Positions 9,076 through 18,030 of a stretch of 64,000 nt of DNA are shown in pieces. Both the position numbers and the translations under genes were made by a program. This DNA is from Thiothrix fructosivorans (GTDB lineage Bacteria > Pseudomonadota > Gammaproteobacteria > Thiotrichales > Thiotrichaceae): positions 992,001 to 1,056,000 of the forward strand of contig NZ_JAFMPM010000006.1 of NCBI RefSeq assembly GCF_017349355.1, given 5' to 3'. Positions within the stretch are counted from its first letter, which is position 1, and the number at the start of each line of letters is the position of its first letter. The notes under the pieces were generated by a model, which was given only the letters and a program-made list of their open reading frames with translations, was not told the origin of the DNA and ran no database searches.

Positions 9076-9764
9076 ACTGGGAATTGATCGGCGAGAGTTT
9101 ACCGAAATTGCTGGCAGGGGCGGGTGTCACCGTGCAACTGACCTTGTTTAGCCTTGCGATTGGTTTGTTGTTGGCTGTGCCGCTGGCATTGGCGCGGTTG
9201 TCACACAACCCCTTGTTGAAGTATCCGACGGCGGGGTTTGTGTTTTATTTTCGGGGTACGCCGTTGCTGGTGCAATTGTTCCTGATTTATTACGGCAGTG
9301 GGCAATTCCGTGACGTGCTGAGTGATATGGGTTTGTGGACGTATTTTCGCAATGCGTGGTTTTGCGCGGTGCTGACCCTGACGCTGAATACGGCAGCGTA
9401 TACGGCGGAAATTTTCCGGGGCGCGATTCAAGCCGTGCCGCGTGGCGAGATTGAGGCGGGCAAAGCGTTTGGGATGTCGGGTTGGTTGCTGTTTCGGCGT
9501 GTAACCTTGCCGAAAGCGTTTCGGATTGCGCTGCCTGCGTATGGCAATGAGGTGGTGTTTTTGCTGCAAGCCACCTCGTTGGTGAGCGCGATTACGGTGA
9601 TTGATTTGACGGGTGCGGCGGATTTGATCCGCTCGAAAACCTTTGCGGTGTATGAAATGTATCTCACCGCTGCGGTGTTGTACCTGATCATGACGTATGG
9701 GTTGGTGTATGCGTTTCGCTTGCTGGAAAAGCGTCTGAATGCTTACCAACACAGATCGGCTTGA
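9072..9764 (+). CDS. Amino-acid ABC transporter permease (HisM/AotM type)
   Basis: 230 aa, partner of the preceding permease. EAA loop EAGKAFGMSGWLLFRRVTLP, preceded by FRGTPLLVQLFLIYYG, typical of HisM. The ATG at 9072 overlaps the previous stop; a GTG upstream in the same frame is ignored. The 3' end overlaps the convergent exporter gene by 22 bases. Confidence 0.91.
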   Translation: MNWELIGESLPKLLAGAGVTVQLTLFSLAIGLLLAVPLALARLSHNPLLKYPTAGFVFYFRGTPLLVQLFLIYYGSGQFRDVLSDMGLWTYFRNAWFCAVLTLTLNTAAYTAEIFRGAIQAVPRGEIEAGKAFGMSGWLLFRRVTLPKAFRIALPAYGNEVVFLLQATSLVSAITVIDLTGAADLIRSKTFAVYEMYLTAAVLYLIMTYGLVYAFRLLEKRLNAYQHRSA

Positions 9765-10366
9765 AGCAATCCCCACGCAATCGTCCACATAATGATGCCG
9801 ATCAGGATGTCGAGGATTTGCCATGTTCTGGGCTTTTGGAAGAGGGGCGAGAGTAATCTTGCGCCGTAGCCTAGCCCGAAAAACCAGATGCCCGATACGC
9901 TGACCGCGCCCAGCAGAAATAAGAGCTTGTCGTGCAAGGGTAGGGCGATGGCAACCCCGCCAAGGATGACCACGGTATCGAGATATACGTGCGGGTTCAG
10001 CAAAGTCAGCGCAAAGGTGGTGGTGATGACTGCTGACAAGCTGGTTTTGGTGGCATCGCTTGCCGCTGCTTCGAGATGGCTAGTGGCTTGATAGGCACTG
10101 CGGAAGGCGTTGAAGCCGTACCAAAATAAGAATGCTGAACCCAATAGTGCAAGGCTGCACGTTGCGATGCTGCTGTCTTTGATTAACGCGCCTAAACCTA
10201 ATACGCCTGCCGACATTAATACCGCATCGCATAGGAAGCAGATCAGCGCGACCCAGAAAATGTGGTGACGGGCTAAGCCTTGCTTCAGCACGAAGGCGTT
10301 TTGTGCGCCGATGGCGATGATTAGACCGCTGGCGATCATCGCGCCTTTGAGGATGGTTTCGAGCAT
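9743..10366 (-). CDS. argO: LysE/ArgO family basic amino-acid exporter
   Basis: 207 aa membrane protein of the LysE superfamily. The N-terminus carries the signature GLIIAIGAQNAFVLKQGLARHH, and the fifth helix region reads LTLLNPHVYLDTVVILGG; both are standard for ArgO-type L-arginine/L-lysine exporters. It faces the amino-acid importer operon and overlaps its end, so import and export of probably the same substrates are encoded tail to tail. Regulation by an ArgP-like protein is common in the family but no argP is seen here. Confidence 0.88.
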   Translation of the reverse strand: MLETILKGAMIASGLIIAIGAQNAFVLKQGLARHHIFWVALICFLCDAVLMSAGVLGLGALIKDSSIATCSLALLGSAFLFWYGFNAFRSAYQATSHLEAAASDATKTSLSAVITTTFALTLLNPHVYLDTVVILGGVAIALPLHDKLLFLLGAVSVSGIWFFGLGYGARLLSPLFQKPRTWQILDILIGIIMWTIAWGLLQADLCW

Positions 10367-10465
10367 AGCGCCTCTTGTTGGCAGAAAGGGGAAAGGGTGA
10401 CAGAGGAAATAGGCTGCCTCCCAAGTCAGGTATAGTAGATACGGGTGTTATTCTCGAAAATGACG

Positions 10466-10503
10466 CACTTTCTACAATATGGATTTTCTTATTGTAGAAA
10501 GTG
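10466..10503. repeat. Perfect 14-bp inverted repeat
   Basis: CACTTTCTACAATA, 10 bases, TATTGTAGAAAGTG. It lies between the dinD remnant and argO, about 100 bases upstream of argO. No T run follows on either strand, so a regulatory dyad or the footprint of a mobile element is as likely as a terminator. Confidence 0.6.
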
Positions 10504-10541
10504 GGTGGGTTTCTCCAATAAGGCAGGGCAAACTGCGCTAT

Positions 10542-10934
10542 TCACTCCTTATCCAGCACGTCTGGTTTCCGTAACACTTTTTTCTCTTCGGATGCCAAGC
10601 GGCGTTCCACTTTTTTCACATCTTCGGCGGGCGGCAGATTTTCTGGACGAATACCGCGTTCCAGCAACGTTTTGCGCACGGCCTGATTGTTGGTGATGTG
10701 TTCGCTGGAAATAGCGGCTTCTGTTTTCATTTTGTGTTCACGGGCGTTGAAGATGGTGATTTCCGTGGCGAAGTCTTTGGCTTTAAGGATGATGGTTGGG
10801 GCGAAATCAGCCAGCGGACGGCTATCTGGCACGTTCCATTGGGCTTTCATGGATTGCGTTGGTTTGCAGAACAAAGCTGTATCGCCTGCATCTGAATAAC
10901 GTTCTTGGGCTGTGTGAACCAATTCCTTTTTCAT
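10542..10934 (-). pseudogene. dinD: DinD-family protein, N-terminally truncated
   Basis: 130 aa corresponding to the C-terminal half of DNA damage-inducible protein D-like proteins: VPDSRPLADFAPTIILKAKDF, then FNAREHKMKTEAAISSEHIT, then NNQAVRKTLLERGIRPENLP and AEDVKKVERRLASEEKK. Full-length members are about 270-290 aa and carry a Bro-N/ANT-type domain first. That domain is missing, and no continuation is seen upstream before the divergent WYL gene. The recognisable part begins near residue 25, so the first residues may be junction sequence. A remnant left by deletion is the most likely reading. Confidence 0.72.
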
Positions 10935-10978
10935 GGCTTATCTCCGTATCACTCAAAATCATCATCATATTGGTTATG

Positions 10979-11018
10979 TATGGTAGCCTATTTTGTTGAA
11001 TTCAGGAATGGTAACCAT
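10979..11018. promoter_or_regulatory. Candidate operator in the dinD remnant/WYL divergent region
   Basis: Contains ATGGTAGCC and, 28 bases on, ATGGTAACC within the dyad ATGG-TAA-CCAT (11008-11018). CapW/BrxR-type regulators bind dyads in front of their own genes, so autoregulation is plausible; the assignment is weak. Confidence 0.3.
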
Positions 11019-11031
11019 CATAATATGCGCT

Positions 11032-11946
11032 ATGAAACAAACCGACACTATGACAACCACTTCTGATGCACTCGCCTCCCTGAGCCTATCGCAGCGCGAA
11101 CGGCTGGCGTACATTGAGTTCCGCCTGTTCTTTTTGGGGGATGTGCGCCGTCAGGATTTGATGGATCGCTTTGCGATTGCCCCCGCTGCCGCAACTCGCG
11201 ATTTTGCGCAATACCGCGAGCTTTGCCCCGATAACCTCAAGCTGGATGGCAGCAGCAAGGCGTATGTGCTGGGCGGTTGCTTTCGGCCTGCGTTTGCGCA
11301 CAATGTCGAGCGGGTGTTGATGATGTTGTCGCAAGGGTTTGGCGATGGCATCAGCCAGATGCAGGATGCGTTTTTGGCGTGTGAACTGCCGCCGATGTTG
11401 AACCGCCCTGTGGTTGACATCCTTGCGCCTGTGACGCGGGCAATTTATCAGCGCAAAGCGGTGCGGATGCGTTATTTCTCGCATTCCAGCGGGGTGTCGG
11501 AGCGGGAAATCGTGCCGTTCGCACTGGCAAATGACGGGCTGCGCTGGCACGTCCGCGCTTTTGACCGCAAATCCGGCGAATTCCGCGACTTTGTGTTTAC
11601 GCGCATGGAATCCACCGAACTGCTGGATGGCAACCCCGCCAAACACGAACTCCCCGCGCAGGACATCCAGTGGAATCGCATTGTCGAACTCGACATCGTG
11701 CCGCACCCTGAGCGTCCGCACCCCGACATCACCGAACGCGACTACGGCATGGTTGATGGCGTGCTGCATTTGAAACTGCGGGCGGCGATGGCGGGGTATG
11801 TGCTGCGGCAATGGCAGGTGGATTGCTCGGCAGATCATAGTGTTAAAGAGCAAGGGTGTCGGTTGTGGTTGCGGGATGTGCTGGCGTTGTATGGGGTGAA
11901 GAATGCGATGCTGGCGTTGGGGATATGTACAGCTAAAAAACAATGA
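11032..11946 (+). CDS. WYL-domain transcriptional regulator, CapW/BrxR-like
   Basis: About 304 aa from the ATG at 11032 (an ATG at 11050 is equally possible; neither has a good ribosome site). The N-terminal winged helix spans roughly residues 15-80 (RLAYIEFRLFFLGDVRRQDL). The WYL domain follows at about 150-220: AVRMRYFSHSSGVSEREIVP, FALANDGLRWHVRAFDRKSG and FRDFVFTRM. A WCX-like C-terminal domain comes next. The architecture matches the BrxR/CapW repressors that control CBASS, BREX and other defence loci. No defence effector is adjacent now: a truncated dinD lies upstream and an Xre/ImmA pair downstream, so its original partner may have been lost. Confidence 0.8.
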   Translation: MKQTDTMTTTSDALASLSLSQRERLAYIEFRLFFLGDVRRQDLMDRFAIAPAAATRDFAQYRELCPDNLKLDGSSKAYVLGGCFRPAFAHNVERVLMMLSQGFGDGISQMQDAFLACELPPMLNRPVVDILAPVTRAIYQRKAVRMRYFSHSSGVSEREIVPFALANDGLRWHVRAFDRKSGEFRDFVFTRMESTELLDGNPAKHELPAQDIQWNRIVELDIVPHPERPHPDITERDYGMVDGVLHLKLRAAMAGYVLRQWQVDCSADHSVKEQGCRLWLRDVLALYGVKNAMLALGICTAKKQ

Positions 11947-12072
11947 CTCACATGAAGTCGCAACTGTTGACATCAGACGCAAACCGTGTAACTCTTGATT
12001 TAACCTTTTTTGGTTTACAAAGTTCTCCTAAAATGGCATTATAATTTAACTTAACTGGGAGGCTAGGCGGCA

Positions 12073-12426
12073 ATGGCAACTACATTTGGAAAATTTGTAC
12101 GTAAACTCAGGATTGATCGAGGCAAAGTATTAGGGGATATGGCAGCAGCGTTAGGCTTATCAAGTGCGTATTTGTCTGCTGTTGAGAATGGGAAAAAGAA
12201 TGTTACTGATCAGTTACTTGTCAGTGTGATTAGTTATTTCTCTTTGGATGAGAAAGCAACGGTAGAACTGCGAGAAGCGGCTGCAAACTCACAAACATCA
12301 GTAAAATTTGACTTACAAGATTCTCCAGAAATGGAGCGTATGTTGGTTAGTTCATTTGCAAGGAAAGTACGAGATCTTTCCCCAAATCAGCAAGGAGACT
12401 TGCTGGATTTTTTAGGTAAATTATAA
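12073..12426 (+). CDS. Xre-type helix-turn-helix regulator
   Basis: 117 aa. HTH_3 fold at residues 5-65, with MAAALGLSSAYLSAVENGKK as the recognition region. The remainder is a helical tail (ERMLVSSFARKVRDLSPNQQ). GGGAGGC lies 8-14 bases before the ATG. It is followed after 16 bases by an ImmA/IrrE-type protease gene, the usual pairing in which the protease cleaves or inactivates the repressor, or the two act as a toxin-antitoxin unit. Lower GC than neighbouring housekeeping genes suggests acquisition. Confidence 0.85.
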   Translation: MATTFGKFVRKLRIDRGKVLGDMAAALGLSSAYLSAVENGKKNVTDQLLVSVISYFSLDEKATVELREAAANSQTSVKFDLQDSPEMERMLVSSFARKVRDLSPNQQGDLLDFLGKL

Positions 12427-12442
12427 CAGGGTGGTTTTATTG

Positions 12443-12973
12443 ATGAATAAAGGACGCAAGGTTAAGCCGCGATATATTAAAGATATAAGAGATCTAAGTC
12501 ATCTGATAAGGCAAGAATTTGATCTCCCAAAAGCATGGTTTCCTATTGTAGAACTGGTTGAGAAACTAGCTGCAAATGAGGCTATAGAATTCATGATTCT
12601 TGCTGAAAATGAAATGCCTCATGATTACGGCTTAACATTTCCGAGGAAAAATCTTATCCAAATAAGAGAAGATGTATATGAGGATGCTGTAAGTAAAGGA
12701 GGATTTGGGCGTTTTACTATGGCACATGAATTAGGACATTTATTTTTACATCGAAATGAGCCAGCCTTTGCAAGAAATCAATCAGTTACCAAACACCAAA
12801 CTATTGAAGACTCAGAATGGCAAGCCAACAAGTTTGCTCAAGAGCTTCTGGTTGATGTTCGTCATCTTGACCCATACTCAACTCCTGAACTAATGGCTAA
12901 AAAATTTGGCATTACCGGACAAGCAGCACAGGTAACATTTAATGCATTGAAAAGAGAAGGGATATTAAGATAG
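12443..12973 (+). CDS. ImmA/IrrE family metallopeptidase
   Basis: 176 aa. Zinc-protease motif HELGH within FTMAHELGHLFLHRNE (about residues 98-110), plus the downstream glutamate in EDSEWQANKFAQELL that completes the COG2856 site. The start at 12443 is preferred because GGGTGG lies about 8 bases upstream; an in-frame GTG at 12431 would overlap it. Probable regulator-cleaving protease paired with the preceding Xre protein. Confidence 0.87.
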   Translation: MNKGRKVKPRYIKDIRDLSHLIRQEFDLPKAWFPIVELVEKLAANEAIEFMILAENEMPHDYGLTFPRKNLIQIREDVYEDAVSKGGFGRFTMAHELGHLFLHRNEPAFARNQSVTKHQTIEDSEWQANKFAQELLVDVRHLDPYSTPELMAKKFGITGQAAQVTFNALKREGILR

Positions 12974-12974
12974 G

Positions 12975-13011
12975 TAAGGCTCTATGCGGGAACACAGAGC
13001 CTTAGTTTTTT
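12975..13011 (+). terminator. Rho-independent terminator after the ImmA gene
   Basis: TAAGGCTCT, 12 bases, AGAGCCTTA, then GTTTTTT. Placed directly after the stop codon of the metallopeptidase gene. Confidence 0.9.
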
Positions 13012-13147
13012 AAGTAGCCTACAGAAAGAAGGTGAACAGAGCGCACCACACTTTCTATATTTGCAGAACCACTTTGTATTGGCGTGCTGAGTATAGTTCT
13101 GAAAATAGGGTATGTCCAATTCGCTCAATAGCAAAGAGGATACTGAC

Positions 13148-13273
13148 ATGAATATGTGTCACTACCCTAGAGCGGTGTTTGTGCGTGCATATCACCGTTT
13201 TCGCTTTGGACAGTGGGAGTTTGTGCGCCAGCACTGCCGTAGCTATCCGGGGCAATTGTCTTTTCCTTGGTAA
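13148..13273 (+). CDS. Possible 41-aa small protein
   Basis: Open frame MNMCHYPRAVFVRAYHRFRF continuing GQWEFVRQHCRSYPGQLSFPW, unusually rich in aromatic residues and arginine. GAGGA lies about 12 bases upstream. It sits alone in the otherwise gene-poor 13012-13425 stretch. No family recognised; it may be a genuine small basic protein or chance. Apart from this and the RhuM scrap, the interval shows no gene. Confidence 0.35.
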   Translation: MNMCHYPRAVFVRAYHRFRFGQWEFVRQHCRSYPGQLSFPW

Positions 13274-13425
13274 ATCATGAATATCATCAACCGATGATGC
13301 TTTATTGGTCAAAAATAGACAAATCCGGTGCTTATGCGCCGGATGATGCTACCTCATGATTAAATGGAAAATATGGAAGATTCTTTAAGGGTTTCTAATC
13401 AATTATTAGTAGACAATTCACTGGA

Positions 13426-13518
13426 GTGACCCCTTCTCTACCCCCTGACGATCAAACCCGCCTCGAAGTCCGCCTGCAAGACAAAACTGTGTGGCTTTCC
13501 CTCACCGACAATATTTAG
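13426..13518 (+). pseudogene. RhuM-family N-terminal scrap
   Basis: Thirty codons from a GTG containing PPDDQTRLEVRLQDKTVWLS, which resembles the first residues of RhuM/virulence-type proteins (pattern TRIEVRLxxETVWLT). The frame ends at TAG soon after and the rest of the gene (about 300 aa in the family) is absent. Best explained as a deletion remnant; the short length keeps confidence modest. Confidence 0.4.
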
Positions 13519-13536
13519 AAATAATGTTTGCCGAGC

Positions 13537-14322
13537 TTACTGAACATTGAGTCCCAAAAACCCCCGCAAATCCCCATTCCCCAACGCCCTCCGACGCGGC
13601 GGCAACTTATCCACATCCGCCGCCATCACCTCTCGATACGCCGCCCGCACAAACGCCATGCACAGCGGATCAACCGCCCCCGTTTCCGCCTCAGTTTTCG
13701 TCGCTTTATCCCAAATCTGTCGCTGAAACGCCTCCAGCACCGCCACATCATCCGTCAAAGCCTGCAACAAATCCGGGAACACCACGGTAGGCATCGTGTG
13801 TTCGCGCATCACCCACAACGCACTCAGCGTGGCGCGGCTGATGTAAAAAAACCGCTTCAGCTTGATGTCCGGCGCATCCAGCGCAGCAATCATGTTGTGC
13901 GCCATCGCGCTATAATGGTGGAAAGTCGCCTTGGCGTTGAAGGTACGCGCCACCATCTCACGCAGCAGCGCCGCCCGTTGCGGGTCTTCGCGGTAAACCA
14001 GTGGTGAAATCAGCCATTCCTGAATCACACTATTGCCGCTGTTAGCGAGTGTCATCGCTTTACGCACATCCCAGCCGCCAATATCCAGCACCGCGTTGAC
14101 GGGCAGTTCGATCACATCGCGTTCCGGGTCAAGCTGGATGTACCACTCCGGCGCATGGGCATACACAAAGCGCACATCGTAATCACTATCCGGTGAAGGA
14201 AACCCCCACGAACGGCTGCCGCTTTCAATCGCACTAATAATCGTCACCTGATGCTGGCGAGCCAGCTCCTCCAGCTTGCCCAACACTTCCGTGCGGATGC
14301 TGGTATTAATCCGTTCCTGCAT
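13537..14322 (-). CDS. RlaP-like nucleotidyltransferase (PF10127), second gene of a pair
   Basis: 261 aa. The polymerase-beta catalytic motif GSRSWGFPSPDSDYDVRFVY is at residues 36-55, with the metal-binding D-x-D pair in DYDVRF. A helical C-terminal region follows. Members of this family (YcgL/RlaP) have been linked to RNA repair in comparative analyses; the exact substrate is unknown. The ATG abuts the stop of the upstream paralogue (TAAATG), so the two are co-translated, suggesting a heteromeric enzyme or tandem activities. Confidence 0.8.
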   Translation of the reverse strand: MQERINTSIRTEVLGKLEELARQHQVTIISAIESGSRSWGFPSPDSDYDVRFVYAHAPEWYIQLDPERDVIELPVNAVLDIGGWDVRKAMTLANSGNSVIQEWLISPLVYREDPQRAALLREMVARTFNAKATFHHYSAMAHNMIAALDAPDIKLKRFFYISRATLSALWVMREHTMPTVVFPDLLQALTDDVAVLEAFQRQIWDKATKTEAETGAVDPLCMAFVRAAYREVMAADVDKLPPRRRALGNGDLRGFLGLNVQ

Positions 14323-15231
14323 TTACACCTTCCCCTGATAACGTTGCAACACCTGCCCAATCTCCTCCAACGCCCGCTCCGCCGCGTGCGGACGACTCAC
14401 CGCCTCGCTAATCGAGCCGAAATGCTGTTCCAGACAATCCGTCAGCAACTGGCGGATGGCGTCAGTATCCGGCGCATCCGGCAAGCGGCTGGCGAGATAC
14501 ACCCGTTCCAGATCGGCTTCCTTGCGGGCAAAGTAATCTTCCAGTTGCGGCAGCGTCCATTCACCCCGGCGGATCGCTTTCATCTGCTCGGCATCGCGCT
14601 GCAAATCCATGTCCTGATGCATCAGCAATTGCTCAACCTCACCCAACAAGCGCACCACGTGATAGGCAAATTTCACGTCGTAACCGAATTGCTCCGTCAA
14701 TTCCTTGCGCTTGCCCTCCGGCTGTTTGGTACGGATTTTGTGCATCTGCCCGTAGGCATAACCCTTGAACTTCGCCCAGCAGCCCTTGTACAGGAACAAT
14801 TGCCGCCGTTCGCGCACCAGCTTGCCGATGGGCGAGGCATACAGCACGCAATTTTCCGGCACATACAGGCTGTCGATAATGTTGGGGTTATTGTCAGCCA
14901 GCAGGCGGAAATACTTGGCAATCGCAAACACCGTCACGTCATACACCCGCCCCTTGCCACCCAACGCCGCCGCATCGCGGATATGGTGCTGCTGGTACTG
15001 CTCGAATTGCACCGAGTAGCTGTCAAAACCCGGAATTTCGCCGCGCAAATGCGGAAACATCATGGTCTTGGGCGGAATCGCAAAGGCGTAGAGGTCCATA
15101 TCGGAACTGTCGTTGCTGACGCCATACGCCACGGAACCCATGATGACTTCGTACTGCACGGCATCGGTCAGAAAGTCGGGTGGGCTGGGCAGGAGCTTTT
15201 TGTGTTGGAGTGACTGGATGTGGCTGCTCAT
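14323..15231 (-). CDS. RlaP-like nucleotidyltransferase (PF10127), first gene of a pair
   Basis: 302 aa. The motif GSVAYGVSNDSSDMDLYAFA (about residues 32-51) has the G-S and D-x-D of polymerase-beta-type nucleotidyltransferases. The remainder includes KFAYHVVRLLGEVEQLL and a charged C-terminal helix bundle, typical of PF10127. It is distinct from the downstream gene, so this is not a recent tandem duplicate. Two such enzymes in one operon, within a region of defence-type genes, point to a role in RNA end repair or conflict; that is inference. Confidence 0.8.
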   Translation of the reverse strand: MSSHIQSLQHKKLLPSPPDFLTDAVQYEVIMGSVAYGVSNDSSDMDLYAFAIPPKTMMFPHLRGEIPGFDSYSVQFEQYQQHHIRDAAALGGKGRVYDVTVFAIAKYFRLLADNNPNIIDSLYVPENCVLYASPIGKLVRERRQLFLYKGCWAKFKGYAYGQMHKIRTKQPEGKRKELTEQFGYDVKFAYHVVRLLGEVEQLLMHQDMDLQRDAEQMKAIRRGEWTLPQLEDYFARKEADLERVYLASRLPDAPDTDAIRQLLTDCLEQHFGSISEAVSRPHAAERALEEIGQVLQRYQGKV

Positions 15232-15345
15232 CGGGTGACTTCTCTGGTTATTTTTCGACTTTTATTCTGCATTTATTCTGCATCCTTTTCTGCAAGTACC
15301 CACTCAGGTGCTTTACGTGAACCGCTGTTGCGGATTTTTCTTGAC

Positions 15346-15482
15346 CTCACTCCGAACTTACCCCCCATCCCCAGCCCTTCCCCCGCAAGGGGTGAAGGGA
15401 GCAAGAATGAAGCGAACCAAGGATCTTGTCCCCTCCACCCCTTGCGGGGGGAGGGTTAGGGAGGGGGGAGGTTCGGAGTGAG
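15346..15482. repeat. Intergenic long inverted-repeat element, copy 2
   Basis: Outer arms CTCACTCCGAAC and GTTCGGAGTGAG are perfect 12-base inverted repeats. Inside them are the same CCCCCCATCCCCAGCCC and CCCCGCAAGGGGTGAAGGG blocks and their complements as in the copy at 4159-4292. It lies in the 400-base gap between the nucleotidyltransferase pair and ygiQ, which otherwise should hold the two divergent promoters. Probably a dispersed non-autonomous element. Confidence 0.78.
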
Positions 15483-15634
15483 AATATTCAAATTTTGGCA
15501 AGGTCGAGTAACGCCTATTGGAGTCTACCAAAGCATGGTGTAAGTTGTTTACCCCACATCAATAATAAGCAAACCACACGCACCGCACAAACTGCGCTAG
15601 AATAGCCGCTTTCACCCGTTATTGAAGCCACCCG

Positions 15635-18019
15635 ATGCTGCCCAACGCCAATCCCCACGTACCTGTCGCCCTGTTCGACCACCCTAAATACTGGGCGGAA
15701 TGCTACGACACCTCGCCGTATCTCCCCATGAGTCGTGCGGAAATGGACGTGCTGGGCTGGGATTCTTGCGACATTATTATCGTCACGGGCGACGCTTACG
15801 TCGACCACCCCTCGTTCGGCATGGCGGTGATCGGGCGGATGCTGGAAGCACAAGGTTTCCGCGTCGGCATCATTGCGCAACCGGATTGGCATTCCAAAGA
15901 CCCGTTCATGGCACTGGGCGTACCCAATCTGTTCTTCGGCGTGGCGGCAGGCAATATGGACTCGATGATCAACCGCTACACCGCCGACCGCAAAACGCGC
16001 TCCGACGACGTTTACACCCCCGGCGGCATGGCAGGCAAACGCCCCGACCGCGCCACGCTGGTGTACACGCACCGCTGCCGCGAAGCCTACCCCGACGTGC
16101 CGATCATTATCGGCGGCATCGAAGCCTCGTTGCGGCGCATTGCGCATTTCGATTACTGGCAGGAAAAAGTGCGCACCTCGATCCTGCTGGATGCCGCTGC
16201 TGACCTATTGCTGTACGGCAATGCCGAACGCGCCGTGGTCGAAGTCGCGCACCGCATCGCTTCCGGCGAACCCGTTTCCAGCATTACCGACGTGCGTGGC
16301 ACAGCCTTCATCCGCCGCGATACCCCGCAGGGCTGGATGGAAATCGACTCCTCCCGCATCGACCAACCGGGCAAAATCGACCGCATTATCAACCCCTACC
16401 TCAACACCACCGAGATGAGCGAATGCGAAGTCGAAAAGCGCAATGTGCAATGGTTTGAATACGAAGACCCGCGCAGCAAACGCCCCGACGAACACAAGCT
16501 GATCTTCCATCCCCGCGCCCGTTTAGACCGCGACACCACCGTGATCCGCCTGCCGTCTTACGAAAAAGTCAGCAAAGACAAAGCCTTGTACGCCCACGCC
16601 AACCGCGTGCTGCACTTGGAAACCAACCCCGGCAACGCTCGCGCCTTGGTGCAAAAACACGGTAACCTTGACGTGTGGCTGAACCCGCCACCGATTCCGC
16701 TGACCACGCCGGAAATGGATTTCGTGTTCGGGCTGCCCTACGCACGCCTGCCGCACCCGTCCTATAACGGCGTAAAAATCCCGGCGTATGACATGATCCG
16801 GTTCTCGGTGAATATCATGCGCGGCTGCTTTGGCGGCTGCACCTTCTGTTCGATTACCGAACACGAAGGGCGCATTATCCAAAGCCGTTCCAAAGAATCC
16901 ATCATCCGTGAAGTCGAGGAAATCCGCGACAAAGTGCCGGGATTTACCGGGGTGATTTCCGATCTTGGTGGCCCCACCGCGAATATGTATCGCCTCGCCT
17001 GCAAAGACCCGAAGATCGAAGCCGCGTGCCGCAAACCTGCGTGCGTCTACCCCGATGTGTGCCACAACCTCAACACCGACCACGCCGCCTTGAAGGAATT
17101 GTACCGCGAAGCGCGTACCCTACCCGGCATCAAGAAAATCCTGATCGGTTCAGGAGTGCGCTATGACCTTGCCATCAAAGACCCCGAATACGTCAAAGAA
17201 TTGGTGACGCACCACGTCGGCGGCTATTTAAAAATCGCACCGGAACACACCGAATCCGGCCCCCTGTCCAAAATGATGAAACCGGGTATCGGCGCGTATG
17301 ACGAATTCAAACGCCTGTTCGAGAAATACACCAAGGAAGCGGGCAAAGAACAATATTTGATCCCTTATTTCATCGCCGCGCACCCCGGCACATCCGACGA
17401 AGACATGCTCAACCTCGCGCTGTGGCTGAAGAAACACGGCTTCCGCGCCGACCAAGTGCAAGCGTTTTACCCCTCACCGATGGCATCCGCCACCACCATG
17501 TACCACACCGACAAAAACCCGCTGCACAAAGTCACCTACAAAAGCGAAAAAGTCGCCACCGCAAAATCACCGGAACAGCGCAAGCTACACAAAGCCTTTT
17601 TGCGCTGGCACGACCCGAAAAACTGGCCACTGCTGCGCAAAGCGATGGCAGAGATGGGGCGGCAGGAACTGATCGGCGATGGCGAGAACCAGTTGATCCC
17701 GCATTACAAAGCGGGCGAGGAACAGTTGGTGTATGAGGCGCATCGGCGCAAGAATAAGGGCGGGGAGCATCAGAAGCGGGTGGGGAAGCCTGTTGCTGCA
17801 ACGGCTGGGAAGCCGAATTATGGTAAACCTGTGCAAAGTGCAGCGGCTGGTAAACCCAATACTGGCAAACCCGCGCAAACAACAACGAGTAAACCGAATG
17901 CGGGTAAGCCGCAGGGTGGGAAGATGTTGACTCAGCATACGGGGTTGCCGCCGAAGGCGCAGGCGGATGTTGGCGGTAAGCCGAAACCTACAGGGAATAC
18001 AAAGCACCGAAGTAGGTAA
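15635..18019 (+). CDS. ygiQ: YgiQ family radical SAM protein
   Basis: 794 aa. The N-terminal YgiQ domain (UPF0313) includes [20 protein letters not shown] and [17 protein letters not shown]. The radical SAM cluster motif CFGGCTFC (CX3CX2C) lies near residue 397, inside [18 protein letters not shown]. The C-terminal 80 residues are low-complexity GKP repeats, longer than in the partial copy downstream. Biochemical function of YgiQ is not established. The gene is intact, but bases 16396-18010 are duplicated at 28342-29790, and the AT-rich helicase operon ends only 11 bases after its stop. Confidence 0.93.
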   Translation: MLPNANPHVPVALFDHPKYWAECYDTSPYLPMSRAEMDVLGWDSCDIIIVTGDAYVDHPSFGMAVIGRMLEAQGFRVGIIAQPDWHSKDPFMALGVPNLFFGVAAGNMDSMINRYTADRKTRSDDVYTPGGMAGKRPDRATLVYTHRCREAYPDVPIIIGGIEASLRRIAHFDYWQEKVRTSILLDAAADLLLYGNAERAVVEVAHRIASGEPVSSITDVRGTAFIRRDTPQGWMEIDSSRIDQPGKIDRIINPYLNTTEMSECEVEKRNVQWFEYEDPRSKRPDEHKLIFHPRARLDRDTTVIRLPSYEKVSKDKALYAHANRVLHLETNPGNARALVQKHGNLDVWLNPPPIPLTTPEMDFVFGLPYARLPHPSYNGVKIPAYDMIRFSVNIMRGCFGGCTFCSITEHEGRIIQSRSKESIIREVEEIRDKVPGFTGVISDLGGPTANMYRLACKDPKIEAACRKPACVYPDVCHNLNTDHAALKELYREARTLPGIKKILIGSGVRYDLAIKDPEYVKELVTHHVGGYLKIAPEHTESGPLSKMMKPGIGAYDEFKRLFEKYTKEAGKEQYLIPYFIAAHPGTSDEDMLNLALWLKKHGFRADQVQAFYPSPMASATTMYHTDKNPLHKVTYKSEKVATAKSPEQRKLHKAFLRWHDPKNWPLLRKAMAEMGRQELIGDGENQLIPHYKAGEEQLVYEAHRRKNKGGEHQKRVGKPVAATAGKPNYGKPVQSAAAGKPNTGKPAQTTTSKPNAGKPQGGKMLTQHTGLPPKAQADVGGKPKPTGNTKHRSR

Positions 18020-18030
18020 TATCTACACAC

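Noticed and set aside
10466-10503. Cas12a-like CRISPR repeat (TTTCTAC...GTAGA pattern)
   Set aside because: Single copy, a 10-base loop in place of 4, and no spacers or cas genes.
11086-11982. 298-aa ORF antisense to the WYL regulator
   Set aside because: Histidine/proline-rich shadow of a GC-skewed gene on the other strand, not a protein family.
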